Positions 1 to 7,817 of a DNA stretch of 18,077 nt are shown piece after piece (within the stretch, counting starts at the first letter, position 1; the number at the start of each line of letters is the position of its first letter). The stretch covers positions 1 to 18,077 of the forward strand of contig DATGHS010000136.1 of the NCBI GenBank assembly GCA_035307785.1, read 5' to 3'. The notes beneath the pieces were generated by a model that ran no database searches, had not been told where the DNA came from, and worked only from the letters and a program-made list of their open reading frames with translations. The position numbers and the translations under genes were made by a program. Origin of the DNA: DATGHS01 sp035307785 (GTDB lineage Bacteria > Planctomycetota > Planctomycetia > Gemmatales > Gemmataceae).

Positions 1-262
1 TCGTGGTCGAGGAAAATGGATCGACTCCCCAGGGCGCTTTTCCTTCGGCGATTGAGCGGCCGGATGCCAGGTGCAGCCACAGATCGCTGTTTCGCGCGGG
101 GGTGGAAGCCAAAAGGAAGGCAAGCGCGCAGACCGTCAGGAAAAGAAGCCAGTCGAGCATTCCCAGCTTTGCGTGCACAGCTGTTTCGCTTTCGGAAGCG
201 TTAGCCGCTGGCGAGAACTCGATGGGCGGCAGCGGGATGGCCGACTTGGATTCCGGGGCCAC
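1..262 (-). CDS. Multi-pass membrane protein, N-terminal fragment (left edge)
   Basis: An open minus-strand frame enters from about position 262 and runs off the left edge without a stop. It encodes a short polar leader, then a hydrophobic helix beginning MLDWLLFLTVCALAFLLA, then SDLWLHLASGRSIAEGK and GVDPFS. A transmembrane helix followed by a [S/P]DLWxHLxxGrxIxxG...DPFS loop is a pattern I associate with large GT-C-like or TPR-bearing membrane proteins of planctomycetes; the loop acidic residue would be catalytic in a GT-C enzyme, but that is inference. Start choice: a GTG at 262 is preceded by GAAGGTG at good distance, while an ATG at 160 sits directly before the helix with no clear Shine-Dalgarno. 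An in-frame TGA lies just upstream of the GTG. The gene is divergent from the PSD/PSCyt gene. Being a coding region is well supported; the function is not. Confidence 0.6.
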   Translation of the reverse strand, partial: MAPESKSAIPLPPIEFSPAANASESETAVHAKLGMLDWLLFLTVCALAFLLASTPARNSDLWLHLASGRSIAEGKAPWGVDPFSSTT

Positions 263-335
263 AGACGAACACCTTCAATTGGAGGAAACGACAAAAAGAA
301 TTGCTGCTTGTCGCGATTCCGACTCGGTGCTTGCT

Positions 336-363
336 ATTGTAATGGCCATCGCAAGCGGAACAA
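336..363 (-). promoter_or_regulatory. Possible promoter of the left-edge membrane protein
   Basis: On the minus strand TTGTTC (363-358) and TACAAT (341-336) are separated by 16 bases, about 75 bases upstream of the GTG at 262. The -10 is good and the -35 weak; the call rests on hexamers alone. Confidence 0.3.
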
Positions 364-440
364 GGCAAGGTCGTGATAGGAGGTCGGCCCATAATCTGCC
401 AGATTTAGAATAGAGGGTGCGACAAAATGCGTTTTCGCAA

Positions 441-469
441 TGGCCTCGGTTTTGAATTGAGAGTATAAT
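441..469 (+). promoter_or_regulatory. Likely sigma70-type promoter of the PSD/PSCyt gene
   Basis: A perfect TATAAT lies at 464-469. Seventeen bases upstream is TGGCCT (441-446), a poor -35. Transcription would start near 476 and give a leader of about 50-110 bases depending on the start codon. The leader holds a small palindrome, AGGCC-tcc-GGCCT, at 502-514. The stretch 263-583 holds no gene I can support; it carries only this promoter and the divergent one. Confidence 0.45.
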
Positions 470-583
470 CTCCAACGTACGGTTTTAATTGTCCTGCCTT
501 TAGGCCTCCGGCCTTTCCCTCCCTGCCGGATGCATTCGACTGAATCCTCAATGCAACAGGTTCCGCCGATATTCGGGTCCACG

Positions 584-2935
584 ATGGTTCGCGCGGCAAT
601 GATTGTCATGGCCGTCCTGCCCCTGCGCGCGGCTGCGGCGGATCCGGCGGGCCAGCAAACGTACCAGGCCGTTTGTGCGCACTGTCACGGCTCACGTGGT
701 GAAGGCTCCAGTCGCTATCAGAAGCCGCTTGAAGGCGACCGGTCCGTCGTGCAACTGGCCGAATTGATCCGCACCACGATGCCGCAAAACGACGTGGGGT
801 TGCTGTCGTCGAACGATGCCCAGGCGGTAGCGGCATATATCTACGATGCGTTCTATTCCCCCGTGGCCCAGGAGCGCAATCGCCCAGCCCGGATCGATCT
901 GTCGCGACTGACGATTCGGCAGTATCGGAATTCGGTCTCCGACCTTGTCGGCAGCTTCCGTGGGCAGCCCAACTGGGGGGCGCAACGCGGTTTGAAGGCC
1001 GAGTATTTCGGCGCCCGCAATTTTCGCAACGATAAGAAAGCGCTGGAGCGAACCGACCCGCAGGTCAACTTCGACTTCAAGAACGAATCACCGGCGCCCG
1101 GGAAAATTGAGCCCCATGAATTTTCGATTCGTTGGACGGGATCGGTTCTAGCAGCCGACACCGGCGAATACGAATTCGTCATTCGCACCGATCACGCGGC
1201 CCGGGTCTGGATCAACGACAACAACCGGCCCCTGATTGACGCCTGGGTGAAATCGGGCAACGACACCGAGTACAGAGGCAGCATTTTTTTGGTGGCCGGC
1301 CGCATCTATCCTCTGCGGCTCGAATTCACGAAAGCGAAGCAAGGCGTCGACGACTCCAAGAAGCAAAAAGAGAAGCCGCCGCCGGCGAAAGCGTTTGTCG
1401 GCCTGCTCTGGAAGCGGCCCCTCGGCGCTGTGGAACCGATTCCATCGCGCCAGTTATCGCCGAATTCCGCGCCGGAATCGTATGTCTGCACCACCCCGTT
1501 CCCGCCCGATGACCGCAGCTATGGTTGGGAACGCGGGGCCACCGTATCGAAGGAATGGGAGCAGGCCGAAACCGATGCGGCGCTCGAAACGGCTGCCTAC
1601 GTGGTCCGTCATATTTCCGAGCTGGCCGGCACAAAGGATGACGCCGGCGATCGGTCGCAAAAGCTGCGCGCCTTCTGCCGTACCTTTGCCGAACGCGCGT
1701 TCCGCCGGCCATTATCCACTGATGAAACCAAGGTTTTGATCGATAGGCAATTTGATTCGACGAAAGATGCCGACCTCGCCGCCAAGCGCTCGCTGCTCCT
1801 CGTGCTCATGTCGCCGCGATTCTTGTATCGCGAGGTCGGCGCGAGTCCAAGCCCATTCGATACGGCCTGCCGGTTGTCTTTCGGCCTCTGGGATTCCATC
1901 CCCGATCAAGAGTTACAAAAGGCGGCAGGCTCGGGCCAACTTGCCAGTAAGGATCAGATTGCCAAGCAGGCCGAGCGCATGCTCGCCGATCCCAAAGCGA
2001 AAGCCAAGCTGCGCGATTTCCTGCTTCGCTGGGTCAAGGCCGACCAGCCGCGCGACCTTGGCAAAGACGAGAAAAAATTCCCTGGCTTCGATGCACCGAC
2101 CATTGCCGATCTGCGCACGTCGCTGGAGCTGTTCCTCGACGATGTCGTGTGGTCGGAGCATGCCGACTTCCGCGACTTGCTTCTGAATGAAGGTCTATTC
2201 TTGAATGGAAGACTGGCGAAATTTTACGGCGTGCAAATGCCTGCCGATGCCGACTTCACGAAGACGAAGCTGGATGCCGGCAAGCGCGCGGGTGTGCTCA
2301 CGCATCCGTACCTCATGGCCAGCTTTGCCCACAGCAGCGAAAGCTCGCCGATCCACCGCGGTGTCTTCCTGGCTCGCGGGATTCTCGGAGTCTCGTTGCG
2401 GCCGCCCCCCGAAGCGGTCGCCCCACTTGCACCGAGCTTGCATCCGTCGCTGACCACCCGCGAACGCGTGGTGATGCAAACCAAAGCCACGAATTGCCTC
2501 ACTTGCCACGGCGTCATCAACCCGCTCGGTTTTACCCTGGAGCATTTCGATGCCGTTGGCCGATATCGGGATAAGGACCACGACAAGCCAGTCGATTCCA
2601 CGGGCACCTACCAGACGCGCAACGGTCAGATGGTGACGCTGAATAATGCCCGGGAGCTGGCGAAGTTCTTGGCCGCCAGCGAGGAAGTGCAAGACGCCTT
2701 CGTGGAGCAAATGTTTCACCACCTGGTGCAACAATCAGTCCGAGCTTATGGCCCAAATACGCTCGCCGATTTGCGCAAGTACTTTGTCGCGAATGGATTC
2801 AACATTCGGAAGCTGGCGGTCGAGATCCTGGCGACGACCGCGCTGCAGGGAAGAGATGAAAATGAATCCGAATATCGAAGCACGAAATCCGAAACAAATT
2901 CAAAAACCGAAATTCAAGATTCAAGACGACAGTGA
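584..2935 (+). CDS. Secreted PSD/PSCyt di-heme cytochrome with PA14 domain
   Basis: Domains, numbered from an upstream ATG at 530 (801 residues): signal peptide about 19-37; class I cytochrome c with CAHCH at 49-53; PSD3/DUF1587-like segment (RLTIRQYRNSVSDLVG) about 126-141; PA14-like beta-sandwich about 151-295 (GLKAEYFG...FVIRTDHAARVWIND); PSD5/DUF1595 (ERAFRRPLSTDE) about 388; PSD4/DUF1592 about 425-570; PSCyt3/DUF1588 about 585-690 with a second heme site CLTCH at 656-660; PSD2/DUF1585 about 698-773. These families are planctomycete hallmarks, predicted exported redox proteins of unknown substrate, usually encoded beside DUF1552 as here. I chose the ATG at 584 (MVRAAMIVMAVLPL) because it puts the hydrophobic core at the N-terminus; 530 is possible and neither has a clear Shine-Dalgarno. 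The last 25-30 residues are translated from an inverted repeat and lie outside PSD2. Confidence 0.93.
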   Translation: MVRAAMIVMAVLPLRAAAADPAGQQTYQAVCAHCHGSRGEGSSRYQKPLEGDRSVVQLAELIRTTMPQNDVGLLSSNDAQAVAAYIYDAFYSPVAQERNRPARIDLSRLTIRQYRNSVSDLVGSFRGQPNWGAQRGLKAEYFGARNFRNDKKALERTDPQVNFDFKNESPAPGKIEPHEFSIRWTGSVLAADTGEYEFVIRTDHAARVWINDNNRPLIDAWVKSGNDTEYRGSIFLVAGRIYPLRLEFTKAKQGVDDSKKQKEKPPPAKAFVGLLWKRPLGAVEPIPSRQLSPNSAPESYVCTTPFPPDDRSYGWERGATVSKEWEQAETDAALETAAYVVRHISELAGTKDDAGDRSQKLRAFCRTFAERAFRRPLSTDETKVLIDRQFDSTKDADLAAKRSLLLVLMSPRFLYREVGASPSPFDTACRLSFGLWDSIPDQELQKAAGSGQLASKDQIAKQAERMLADPKAKAKLRDFLLRWVKADQPRDLGKDEKKFPGFDAPTIADLRTSLELFLDDVVWSEHADFRDLLLNEGLFLNGRLAKFYGVQMPADADFTKTKLDAGKRAGVLTHPYLMASFAHSSESSPIHRGVFLARGILGVSLRPPPEAVAPLAPSLHPSLTTRERVVMQTKATNCLTCHGVINPLGFTLEHFDAVGRYRDKDHDKPVDSTGTYQTRNGQMVTLNNARELAKFLAASEEVQDAFVEQMFHHLVQQSVRAYGPNTLADLRKYFVANGFNIRKLAVEILATTALQGRDENESEYRSTKSETNSKTEIQDSRRQ

Positions 2936-3007
2936 CCAGGATTGTTTTGAATTTCGCTATTTGAATTTTGGATTTGTTTCGGGTTTCGACATTCGGATTT
3001 CGGATTT
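2864..3007. repeat. Long imperfect inverted repeat between PSD/PSCyt and DUF1552 genes
   Basis: The left arm (about 2864-2918) and right arm (about 2949-3007) are imperfect reverse complements, built on AATCCGAAT(A/G)TCGAA, CCGAAACAAAT and GAAATTC-type blocks, with a spacer of about 30 bases. The AT-rich, purine/pyrimidine-skewed arms differ from the GC-rich coding sequence on both sides. Arms of this kind, whose conceptual translation reads like FGFVSGFDIRISD, recur across planctomycete genomes in my recollection. The left arm lies inside the frame of the upstream gene and brings its stop codon. It may act as a transcript end or RNA-stability element. Confidence 0.75.
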
Positions 3008-3048
3008 GCTTGTATACTTGATTTGATCCTCCCGACGGAGTTTTTCAA

Positions 3049-4356
3049 ATGCACTCCCGCCGTGATTTCCTCCGCGACCTCGGCATCGGCGCTGCTGCTG
3101 TGCCGTTCGTGCTCAATCTCCCGAGCCTCGGCTTCGCCAACCAGACCAAGCGCAAACAGCGCCTGGTGGTGATGTTCAGCCCCAACGGCGTGTTCCCGAA
3201 TAACTTCTGGCCCGATGAGGAAGGGGCCAAGTTCGCGCTCAAGGAAAGCCTGAAGCCGCTCGAGCCATTTAAGAGCAGGACGCTAATCCTCAACGGTGTG
3301 TGCGACCGCGTGCGCGGCGATGGCGATGCCCATATGCGCGGCATGGGCTGCCTGCTCACCGGCGTGGAGCTTTTTCCCGGCAACGTGCAGGGCGGCTCCG
3401 ACACACCGGCCGGCTGGGCCAGCGGCCTCTCCATCGACCAGGAAATCAAGAATTTCCTTCAGAACGGCGAGGCCACCCGCACCCGCTTTGGCTCGCTCGA
3501 ATTCGGCGTGATGGTCCCCGACCGTGCCGACACCTGGACGCGCATGGTCTACACCGGCCCGAATAAACCCGTGGCGCCGATCGACGATCCGTACCAGATG
3601 TTCGCCCGGCTCTATGGCAAGACGAAAGACCGCGAATTGCTGGCCAGCGTCCTCGACGATGTGAAGGACGATCTGAAAAAAGTCGGCAACAGCGTGAGCG
3701 CGGCCGATCGCCGGCTGCTCGAAGACCACGCTGCCTTCGTGCGCGAAATGGAGCGCGAACTGAAAGAGGCCGCCGAAGCGAAGGCCGGCCACAAGGTGCC
3801 AGAAGTTGAACCGGGCGTGAAAAAAGAAAACGACAACATTCCGCGCATCAGCAAAATGCAGATCGACCTGATGGTCAACAGCTTCGTCAACGACTTTAGC
3901 CGCATCGCCACGCTCCAAATCACGAATTCCGTCGGCATGGCCCGCATGAAATGGATCGGTATTAGCGAAGGCCACCACGAACTTTCGCATGAGCCCGATA
4001 GCAACGAAAAAGCGGTCGAGAAGCTCACCAAGATCAACAAATGGTACTGCGAGCAATTGGCGTACCTGGCCAAGCGCCTGGCCGAAACGCCGGAACCGGG
4101 CGGGCAGGGCAGCCTGCTCGACAACACGCTCATCATGTGGACCAACGAACTCGGCAAGGGCAATTCGCACACGCTCGACAACATTCCGTTCGTGCTGGTA
4201 GGCAATGGGCTTGATTTCAAGATGGGCCAGTCGCTGAAGTTCAAGAAGGCGCCGCACAACCGCCTGCTGATGGCGCTCGCCGGCGGCTTCGGCCATCACC
4301 TCAAGAAATTCGGCAACCCCAACTTCTGCGGCGACGGCCCGCTGGGGCTGAGCTGA
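3049..4356 (+). CDS. DUF1552 family protein, Tat-exported
   Basis: This 435-residue protein starts MHSRRDFLRDLGIG, a twin-arginine motif (R4-R5) followed by a hydrophobic stretch to about residue 29 (AAAVPFVLNLPSLGFA), so it is probably exported folded. The body matches DUF1552, a planctomycete family of about 430-450 residues: VVMFSPNGVFPNNFWP near the start, GVCDRVRGDGDAHMRGMGCLLTG, a central coiled region with charged heptads (LEDHAAFVREMERELKEA), and the C-terminal MWTNELGKG with NIPFVLVG. DUF1552 resembles the DUF1501/sulfatase-like secreted hydrolase group, but no activity is established. GGAG at 3037-3040 lies 8 bases before the ATG. It follows the PSD/PSCyt gene by about 110 bases filled by the inverted repeat; TATACT at 3013-3018 could be its own -10. 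The pair very likely work together. Confidence 0.95.
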   Translation: MHSRRDFLRDLGIGAAAVPFVLNLPSLGFANQTKRKQRLVVMFSPNGVFPNNFWPDEEGAKFALKESLKPLEPFKSRTLILNGVCDRVRGDGDAHMRGMGCLLTGVELFPGNVQGGSDTPAGWASGLSIDQEIKNFLQNGEATRTRFGSLEFGVMVPDRADTWTRMVYTGPNKPVAPIDDPYQMFARLYGKTKDRELLASVLDDVKDDLKKVGNSVSAADRRLLEDHAAFVREMERELKEAAEAKAGHKVPEVEPGVKKENDNIPRISKMQIDLMVNSFVNDFSRIATLQITNSVGMARMKWIGISEGHHELSHEPDSNEKAVEKLTKINKWYCEQLAYLAKRLAETPEPGGQGSLLDNTLIMWTNELGKGNSHTLDNIPFVLVGNGLDFKMGQSLKFKKAPHNRLLMALAGGFGHHLKKFGNPNFCGDGPLGLS

Positions 4357-4367
4357 CACCGCTGGTT

Positions 4368-4419
4368 GTTCCGCCTTCAGGCGGAGGTTGGCCGTCCAAC
4401 TTCCGCCTGAAGGCGGAAC
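4368..4419. repeat. Stem-loop repeat (CCGCCTTCAGGCGG type) after the DUF1552 gene
   Basis: Arms 4368-4389 and 4398-4419 are 22 bases long and pair at 21 of 22 positions around an 8-base loop. Each arm is itself a near-palindrome, CCGCCTTCAGGCGG. It starts 11 bases after the stop codon. There is no T-run, so it is better seen as a dispersed repeat that may slow or end transcription than as a classic intrinsic terminator. Confidence 0.8.
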
Positions 4420-4557
4420 TACGAGCAGGCAATGTGTATCGGTTACGCCGATTCCGCGCTCTTTTTCATTCGCGTTTCGTCGCTGGGGAATGCACAAATC
4501 TACCGCTGCCGACGATTGTAAGGATAAAATTCACTTCTCGCGCGCGTGAGATTTCCC

Positions 4558-5304
4558 ATGACTCGGCGGACCTTGTCGATTCTGTTGGCGGTGGTTTGCA
4601 CGGCGAGCGGCTGCTCGGCGCTTGCGAAAAAGCCGCCCACCCCTGCCGACAACTACACTTCGGAACAGACTGCCGCGATCGCCGCCGGCCCCGGCGAGCG
4701 CTATTACCTTCTCGTATTCGGCTCACAAGAAACGCCCAAGCGGGCCAAGTATACGCATACCTGGGCGACGGTCGTCAAAGTCACTGAGTACGCCGTTGGA
4801 GCGGCCCCTGCCATTCAGGAGGAGACCATCAGTTGGCTGCCCTCGTCACGCGATATTCGGCCGTTGTCGTTTATGGTCGAGCCTGGGACCAATTTTGGGC
4901 TTCATTTGACGATCCAGGAAGTGCTTAGCCACAAAGAGCGAGTCTCGCTTTGGGGACCCTATGAAGTTCGGCCCGGATTCGGTTTTCGTTTCCACATACA
5001 GAAGTCGTTCATGGAATCGGGCCGCGTCGGCTACCAGTGCATCGATAATGCGGGCGAAGCGGCCCGCACGGGCGATGGCTGCAACTGCATCCACGCGATC
5101 ACCGACATGGATCCCGTCTTCGACCGCAAGCAGTACCCGCTCACCTACTTCGGCAACGCCGCCAGCGAAAACATCGTGCGCCGTCTCCACGAGCGCTCCG
5201 TCATCCTCTGCCCGGAAGCGGAACACGGTTGGCTGATCCCGGTTCTGGGACTCGACCAATACCCCATCGAACGGCAAACGTATCGCAGCCGTAGAATGCC
5301 ATAA
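4558..5304 (+). CDS. Lipoprotein of unknown function
   Basis: The protein (248 residues from the ATG at 4558) begins MTRRTLSILLAVVCTASGCS: a positive n-region, hydrophobic core and lipobox ending at Cys19, so it should be lipid-anchored. I do not recognise a named domain. The body looks like a compact mixed alpha/beta fold: YYLLVFGSQ and HTWATVVKV strands early, a middle stretch FGLHLTIQEVL, and a later cluster of cysteines (QCIDN ... DGCNCIHAITDMDP) that could form a disulfide or metal site. A second ATG four codons upstream (4546) is less likely because it lengthens the n-region. No Shine-Dalgarno is obvious; TAAAAT at 4525-4530 could be a -10. It is separated from the DUF1552 gene by the stem-loop repeat and is probably its own unit. 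Confidence 0.8.
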   Translation: MTRRTLSILLAVVCTASGCSALAKKPPTPADNYTSEQTAAIAAGPGERYYLLVFGSQETPKRAKYTHTWATVVKVTEYAVGAAPAIQEETISWLPSSRDIRPLSFMVEPGTNFGLHLTIQEVLSHKERVSLWGPYEVRPGFGFRFHIQKSFMESGRVGYQCIDNAGEAARTGDGCNCIHAITDMDPVFDRKQYPLTYFGNAASENIVRRLHERSVILCPEAEHGWLIPVLGLDQYPIERQTYRSRRMP

Positions 5305-5391
5305 ATGATCTGTTGACCATCCAGCCGACACCGGAATTCAGGATAGGCGCTGGAATGTGTCAGTTACACTGGGTTTTGCCCCAGGGCTCGC

Positions 5392-5658
5392 TTATTCGAC
5401 CTGCCAGCCGCAATGTTTATACCTGGCGGCCAAAGCGTCGGCTTTCTCTTTGGAGTCGAATTTCTCCGCATGGAACATCAAAATGAGAATCTTATCGTCG
5501 ATGTCGTACATGACGCTCGACGGTGTTCTCGGTTCTTCCCAAGCTGATTGTCCAATCGCCATCTCGGGGGTTGGAGCGAACGGCAAATCGACTTCAAGTT
5601 CCGCGATGGTATGCAACGTATTCGCAGCAATAATGTTGGCCCGCAAAGAGACTTTCAT
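5392..5658 (-). CDS. Small hypothetical protein, 88 residues
   Basis: The ORF starts MKVSLRANIIAANTLHTIAE and ends KYKHCGWQVE-type (residues ARYKHCGWQVE). The start is well supported: GAGGTG sits 5 bases before the ATG on the minus strand. The composition is balanced and protein-like, with a beta-strand pair in the middle (SSVMYDIDDKILILMFHAEKFD) followed by a charged helix (SKEKADALAARYK), suggesting a small alpha/beta domain. No signal peptide or membrane segment is present. I do not recognise a family and assign no function. It is convergent with the lipoprotein gene at 4558; a weak 5-bp stem, CTGGG-gcaaaa-CCCAG, lies just past its stop. Confidence 0.62.
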   Translation of the reverse strand: MKVSLRANIIAANTLHTIAELEVDLPFAPTPEMAIGQSAWEEPRTPSSVMYDIDDKILILMFHAEKFDSKEKADALAARYKHCGWQVE

Positions 5659-5662
5659 GTGG

Positions 5663-6005
5663 TCACCTCAGAAAAAAGGTTCGCTCGTTATCATAAGGAT
5701 GGTCTATGCATTCAAGGATAGCCCATGCCTCGGCGGCCGGCGTTGATTTTGTTGAAGTCGGCGACGCCAAAAAGCGGTTTGCCGGCGCAAAGTTCAGGGT
5801 TAAAATCATGCAGGACAATGGCCTGGTCGCGCTCGCCGGCCACGACGACGATTTCGACCGCGTGCCAGGAATCATGGATTATGCGCCGGCATGAGGTTTC
5901 GTGGGCAAGGTTGCGTACGAGCGCAATGTGGTTTGGGGTCCAGGAATGGTCCCAATTCTTCGTAGTCCAAGAACGGCCGTGAGAAAGGCTCTCGCCGGAT
6001 GCCAC
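5663..6005. other. Ambiguous stretch with competing small reading frames
   Basis: Two readings compete. Plus strand: a 62-residue frame, 5706-5894, starts MHSRIAHASAAGVDF with AAGGA 6 bases before the ATG. Minus strand: a frame open from GTG at 6005 to a stop at 5712 contains VEIVVVAGERDQAIVLHDFN and FGVADFNKIN; a single-base shift near 5731-5742 would join it to another frame that ends AILECIDHPYDNERTFFLR with its TGA 4 bases before the 88-residue gene. Both have G-rich first and GC-rich third codon positions, so I cannot choose. The minus reading would be a frameshifted gene coupled to its neighbour; the plus reading a small gene upstream of the SAM synthetase. Confidence 0.3.
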
Positions 6006-7210
6006 AATATCACTTTTCGCTGGAAGAATTAAGACAAAAGCCACTGGGGCAGCAATCGATCGAATTGGTCGAGCGCAAGGGCAAAGGGCACCCGGATTCT
6101 ATTTGCGATGCAGTGGCCGAAGCGGTGTCATTAGCTTTGTGCCGGGAATACGAGTCCGCTTTTGGTCGCATTCTGCATTACAATGCCGACAAAGCTCTGC
6201 TGGTTGCAGGTCAGACGGAACCTTGGCCTGGCGGCGGCAAGGTCCAGGTGCCGATGCGGATCGTGCTCGGGGATCGGGCAACGGCAGAGTCTCAGGGTAA
6301 ACGGATCGATGTCGCCGGCATTGCTGAGGCTAGCGCGAAGAGCTGGCTGGCGGCGAACCTTCGTTTTGTGCAACCCGAACGGCATCTCGTAATCCAGAAC
6401 GAGCTTCAATCGGGCTCGCCGGAACTCACAGGTATCTTCGAGCAGAATGTGATTGCGGCCAACGATACATCGGCCGCCGTTGGCTATGCACCGCTAACCG
6501 AGACCGAGCAGTTGGTGCTGGCCGCCGAGCGGTGGCTCAATTCAGCCGATTTCCAGCAACGCTTCTCCGCAGCAGGGGAAGATGTGAAAGTAATGGGCGT
6601 TCGACTGGATCGGGAGTTGACTCTTACAGTCGCAGTCGCTTTTGTGGATCGGTTCATTCCCGATGCGGCGACTTACTTTCGCTACAAGGAAGAAATGCGT
6701 TTGGCCTTGGCCGAGTACCTCAACCGTCGGCTGCATGATTTGGACCGAGTTTCCGTTCATCTGAACATGCTCGACGACCCGTCACGCGGCGCCGCTGGGA
6801 TGTATCTCACGGTCCTGGGCACATCGGCCGAAGGGGCCGACGGCGGCGAAGTGGGGCGAGGCAACCGGGCCAATGGTCTTATCCCTTTTAACCGTCCGAT
6901 TTCAACGGAGGCGGCAGCCGGCAAAAACCCAATCAGCCACGTCGGCAAAATCTACTCGTTGCTAACGCACCATATTGCCGGCCAGGTCGTTTCGCGCGTT
7001 CCCGGAGTTGCGGAAATCTACATTTGGCTATGCAGCCAGATCGGTCGATCCATCGATTCGCCTTTGATTGCCGCCGCGCGTCTCAGTTTGAGACAGGGAG
7101 TTCAACTTAATGACGTTCAGCGCGGCGTACAAGAAATCATCGAGCAGGAGTTGTCGGGTATTCACCATTTCACCAAGCGACTAGCTCGCGGAGAAATGAG
7201 CGTTTGGTGA
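5999..7210 (+). CDS. mat: Archaeal-type S-adenosylmethionine synthetase
   Basis: The 403-residue protein matches the archaeal methionine adenosyltransferase family (AdoMet_Synthase, PF01941; COG1812), which makes S-adenosylmethionine from methionine and ATP. Visible signatures: VERKGKGHPDSICDAVAE at 24-41 with the GHPD motif, HYNADKALLVAG at 60-71, NDTSAAVGYAPLTETE at 155-170, and the glycine-rich LGTSAEGADGGEVGRGNR (273-290) followed by ANGLIPFNRPIS and AAAGKNPISHVGKIY (305-319). Length is normal for the family (about 400) and no key motif is missing. It is clearly not the usual bacterial MetK, which has different motifs. The protein should be cytosolic. The upstream context is ambiguous and the downstream gene convergent, so it is likely transcribed alone. 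No SAM riboswitch was recognised upstream. Confidence 0.95.
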   Translation: MPQYHFSLEELRQKPLGQQSIELVERKGKGHPDSICDAVAEAVSLALCREYESAFGRILHYNADKALLVAGQTEPWPGGGKVQVPMRIVLGDRATAESQGKRIDVAGIAEASAKSWLAANLRFVQPERHLVIQNELQSGSPELTGIFEQNVIAANDTSAAVGYAPLTETEQLVLAAERWLNSADFQQRFSAAGEDVKVMGVRLDRELTLTVAVAFVDRFIPDAATYFRYKEEMRLALAEYLNRRLHDLDRVSVHLNMLDDPSRGAAGMYLTVLGTSAEGADGGEVGRGNRANGLIPFNRPISTEAAAGKNPISHVGKIYSLLTHHIAGQVVSRVPGVAEIYIWLCSQIGRSIDSPLIAAARLSLRQGVQLNDVQRGVQEIIEQELSGIHHFTKRLARGEMSVW

Positions 7211-7248
7211 CAAGGTGGCTCCGCAAGCTCTCATCGTGCCTGGAACCG

Positions 7249-7719
7249 TTAGTGTCGCTCCAGCGTCAACAAGTCTGTTTTCGGCGACTCGCGGGAAACC
7301 AAGTCCGCGGGATAGCCTGCGTTTGGGTTGTCATCAACCATCATGCACAGCCGCAATCGGTTTCCTTCGAGCGCGTACGCGGCTCGCTGCGTCAAGCTTC
7401 GGTTAATTCTCATTTTCTTGGGGTTGGAACTGACGTCGAGCACAAAGGTATCGACGTTGTCCTTGCGATCCGGGCGGTGGACGGTGAGTTTGTCGCCGTC
7501 GAAGATGTATTGGAGTTTAATGCCCTGCACCCTTTCCGGCGGCACTGGTTTGCCGGCGGCCACAATGGCGACCACATCCCAGGTGCCCTTGAGCCGCGCC
7601 AACTCCTGGGGATCAGAAGCATTCTCCTTGAACCCTGCGCCGGAAGGCGCGATCGCTTTTGGTCCGCAGCCACAATGAACGAGCAACGCCAGGGCCATTA
7701 TGCAAGTTAGTGATCGCAT
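7249..7719 (-). CDS. TIGR03067-like secreted lipoprotein
   Basis: This 156-residue protein starts MRSLTCIMALALLVHCGCG: a signal sequence with cysteines at 16 and 18; the lipobox is imperfect, so anchoring is probable rather than certain. The mature part fits the planctomycete TIGR03067 domain: LKGTWDVVAIVAAGKPVPP, then a strand FDGDKLTVH, then FVLDVSSNPKKMRI, then a YALEGNRLRLCM strand near the C-terminus, as in lipocalin-like beta-barrels. Its function is unknown; the family is heavily expanded in planctomycetes. A good promoter lies 35 bases upstream and the Shine-Dalgarno is weak. It converges with the SAM synthetase gene, leaving 38 bases with no terminator I can see. Confidence 0.85.
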   Translation of the reverse strand: MRSLTCIMALALLVHCGCGPKAIAPSGAGFKENASDPQELARLKGTWDVVAIVAAGKPVPPERVQGIKLQYIFDGDKLTVHRPDRKDNVDTFVLDVSSNPKKMRINRSLTQRAAYALEGNRLRLCMMVDDNPNAGYPADLVSRESPKTDLLTLERH

Positions 7720-7753
7720 ACGTTGTCCTACCGAAAGTCAACGGATGACCTGC

Positions 7754-7781
7754 ATTCTATGCAAGCCAGAATTCATCACAA
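7754..7781 (-). promoter_or_regulatory. Promoter of the TIGR03067-like lipoprotein gene
   Basis: On the minus strand TTGTGA (7781-7776) and TAGAAT (7759-7754) are 16 bases apart. The predicted start of transcription lies about 28 bases before the ATG at 7719. Both hexamers are close to consensus. Confidence 0.45.
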
Positions 7782-7817
7782 CGGTACGAACAATATGCTG
7801 GGCCGAATTATTGCCAT

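Noticed and set aside
3..413. Plus-strand frame of 136 residues at the left edge
   Set aside because: Low-complexity Ser/Arg-rich composition and no ribosome site; the opposite strand encodes a convincing membrane protein start.
3283..4497. Long minus-strand frame (404 residues) opposite the DUF1552 gene
   Set aside because: It mirrors the well-supported DUF1552 gene, is rich in His, Ala, Val and Asp as antisense translations of GC-rich genes are, and its N-terminus comes from the stem-loop repeat.
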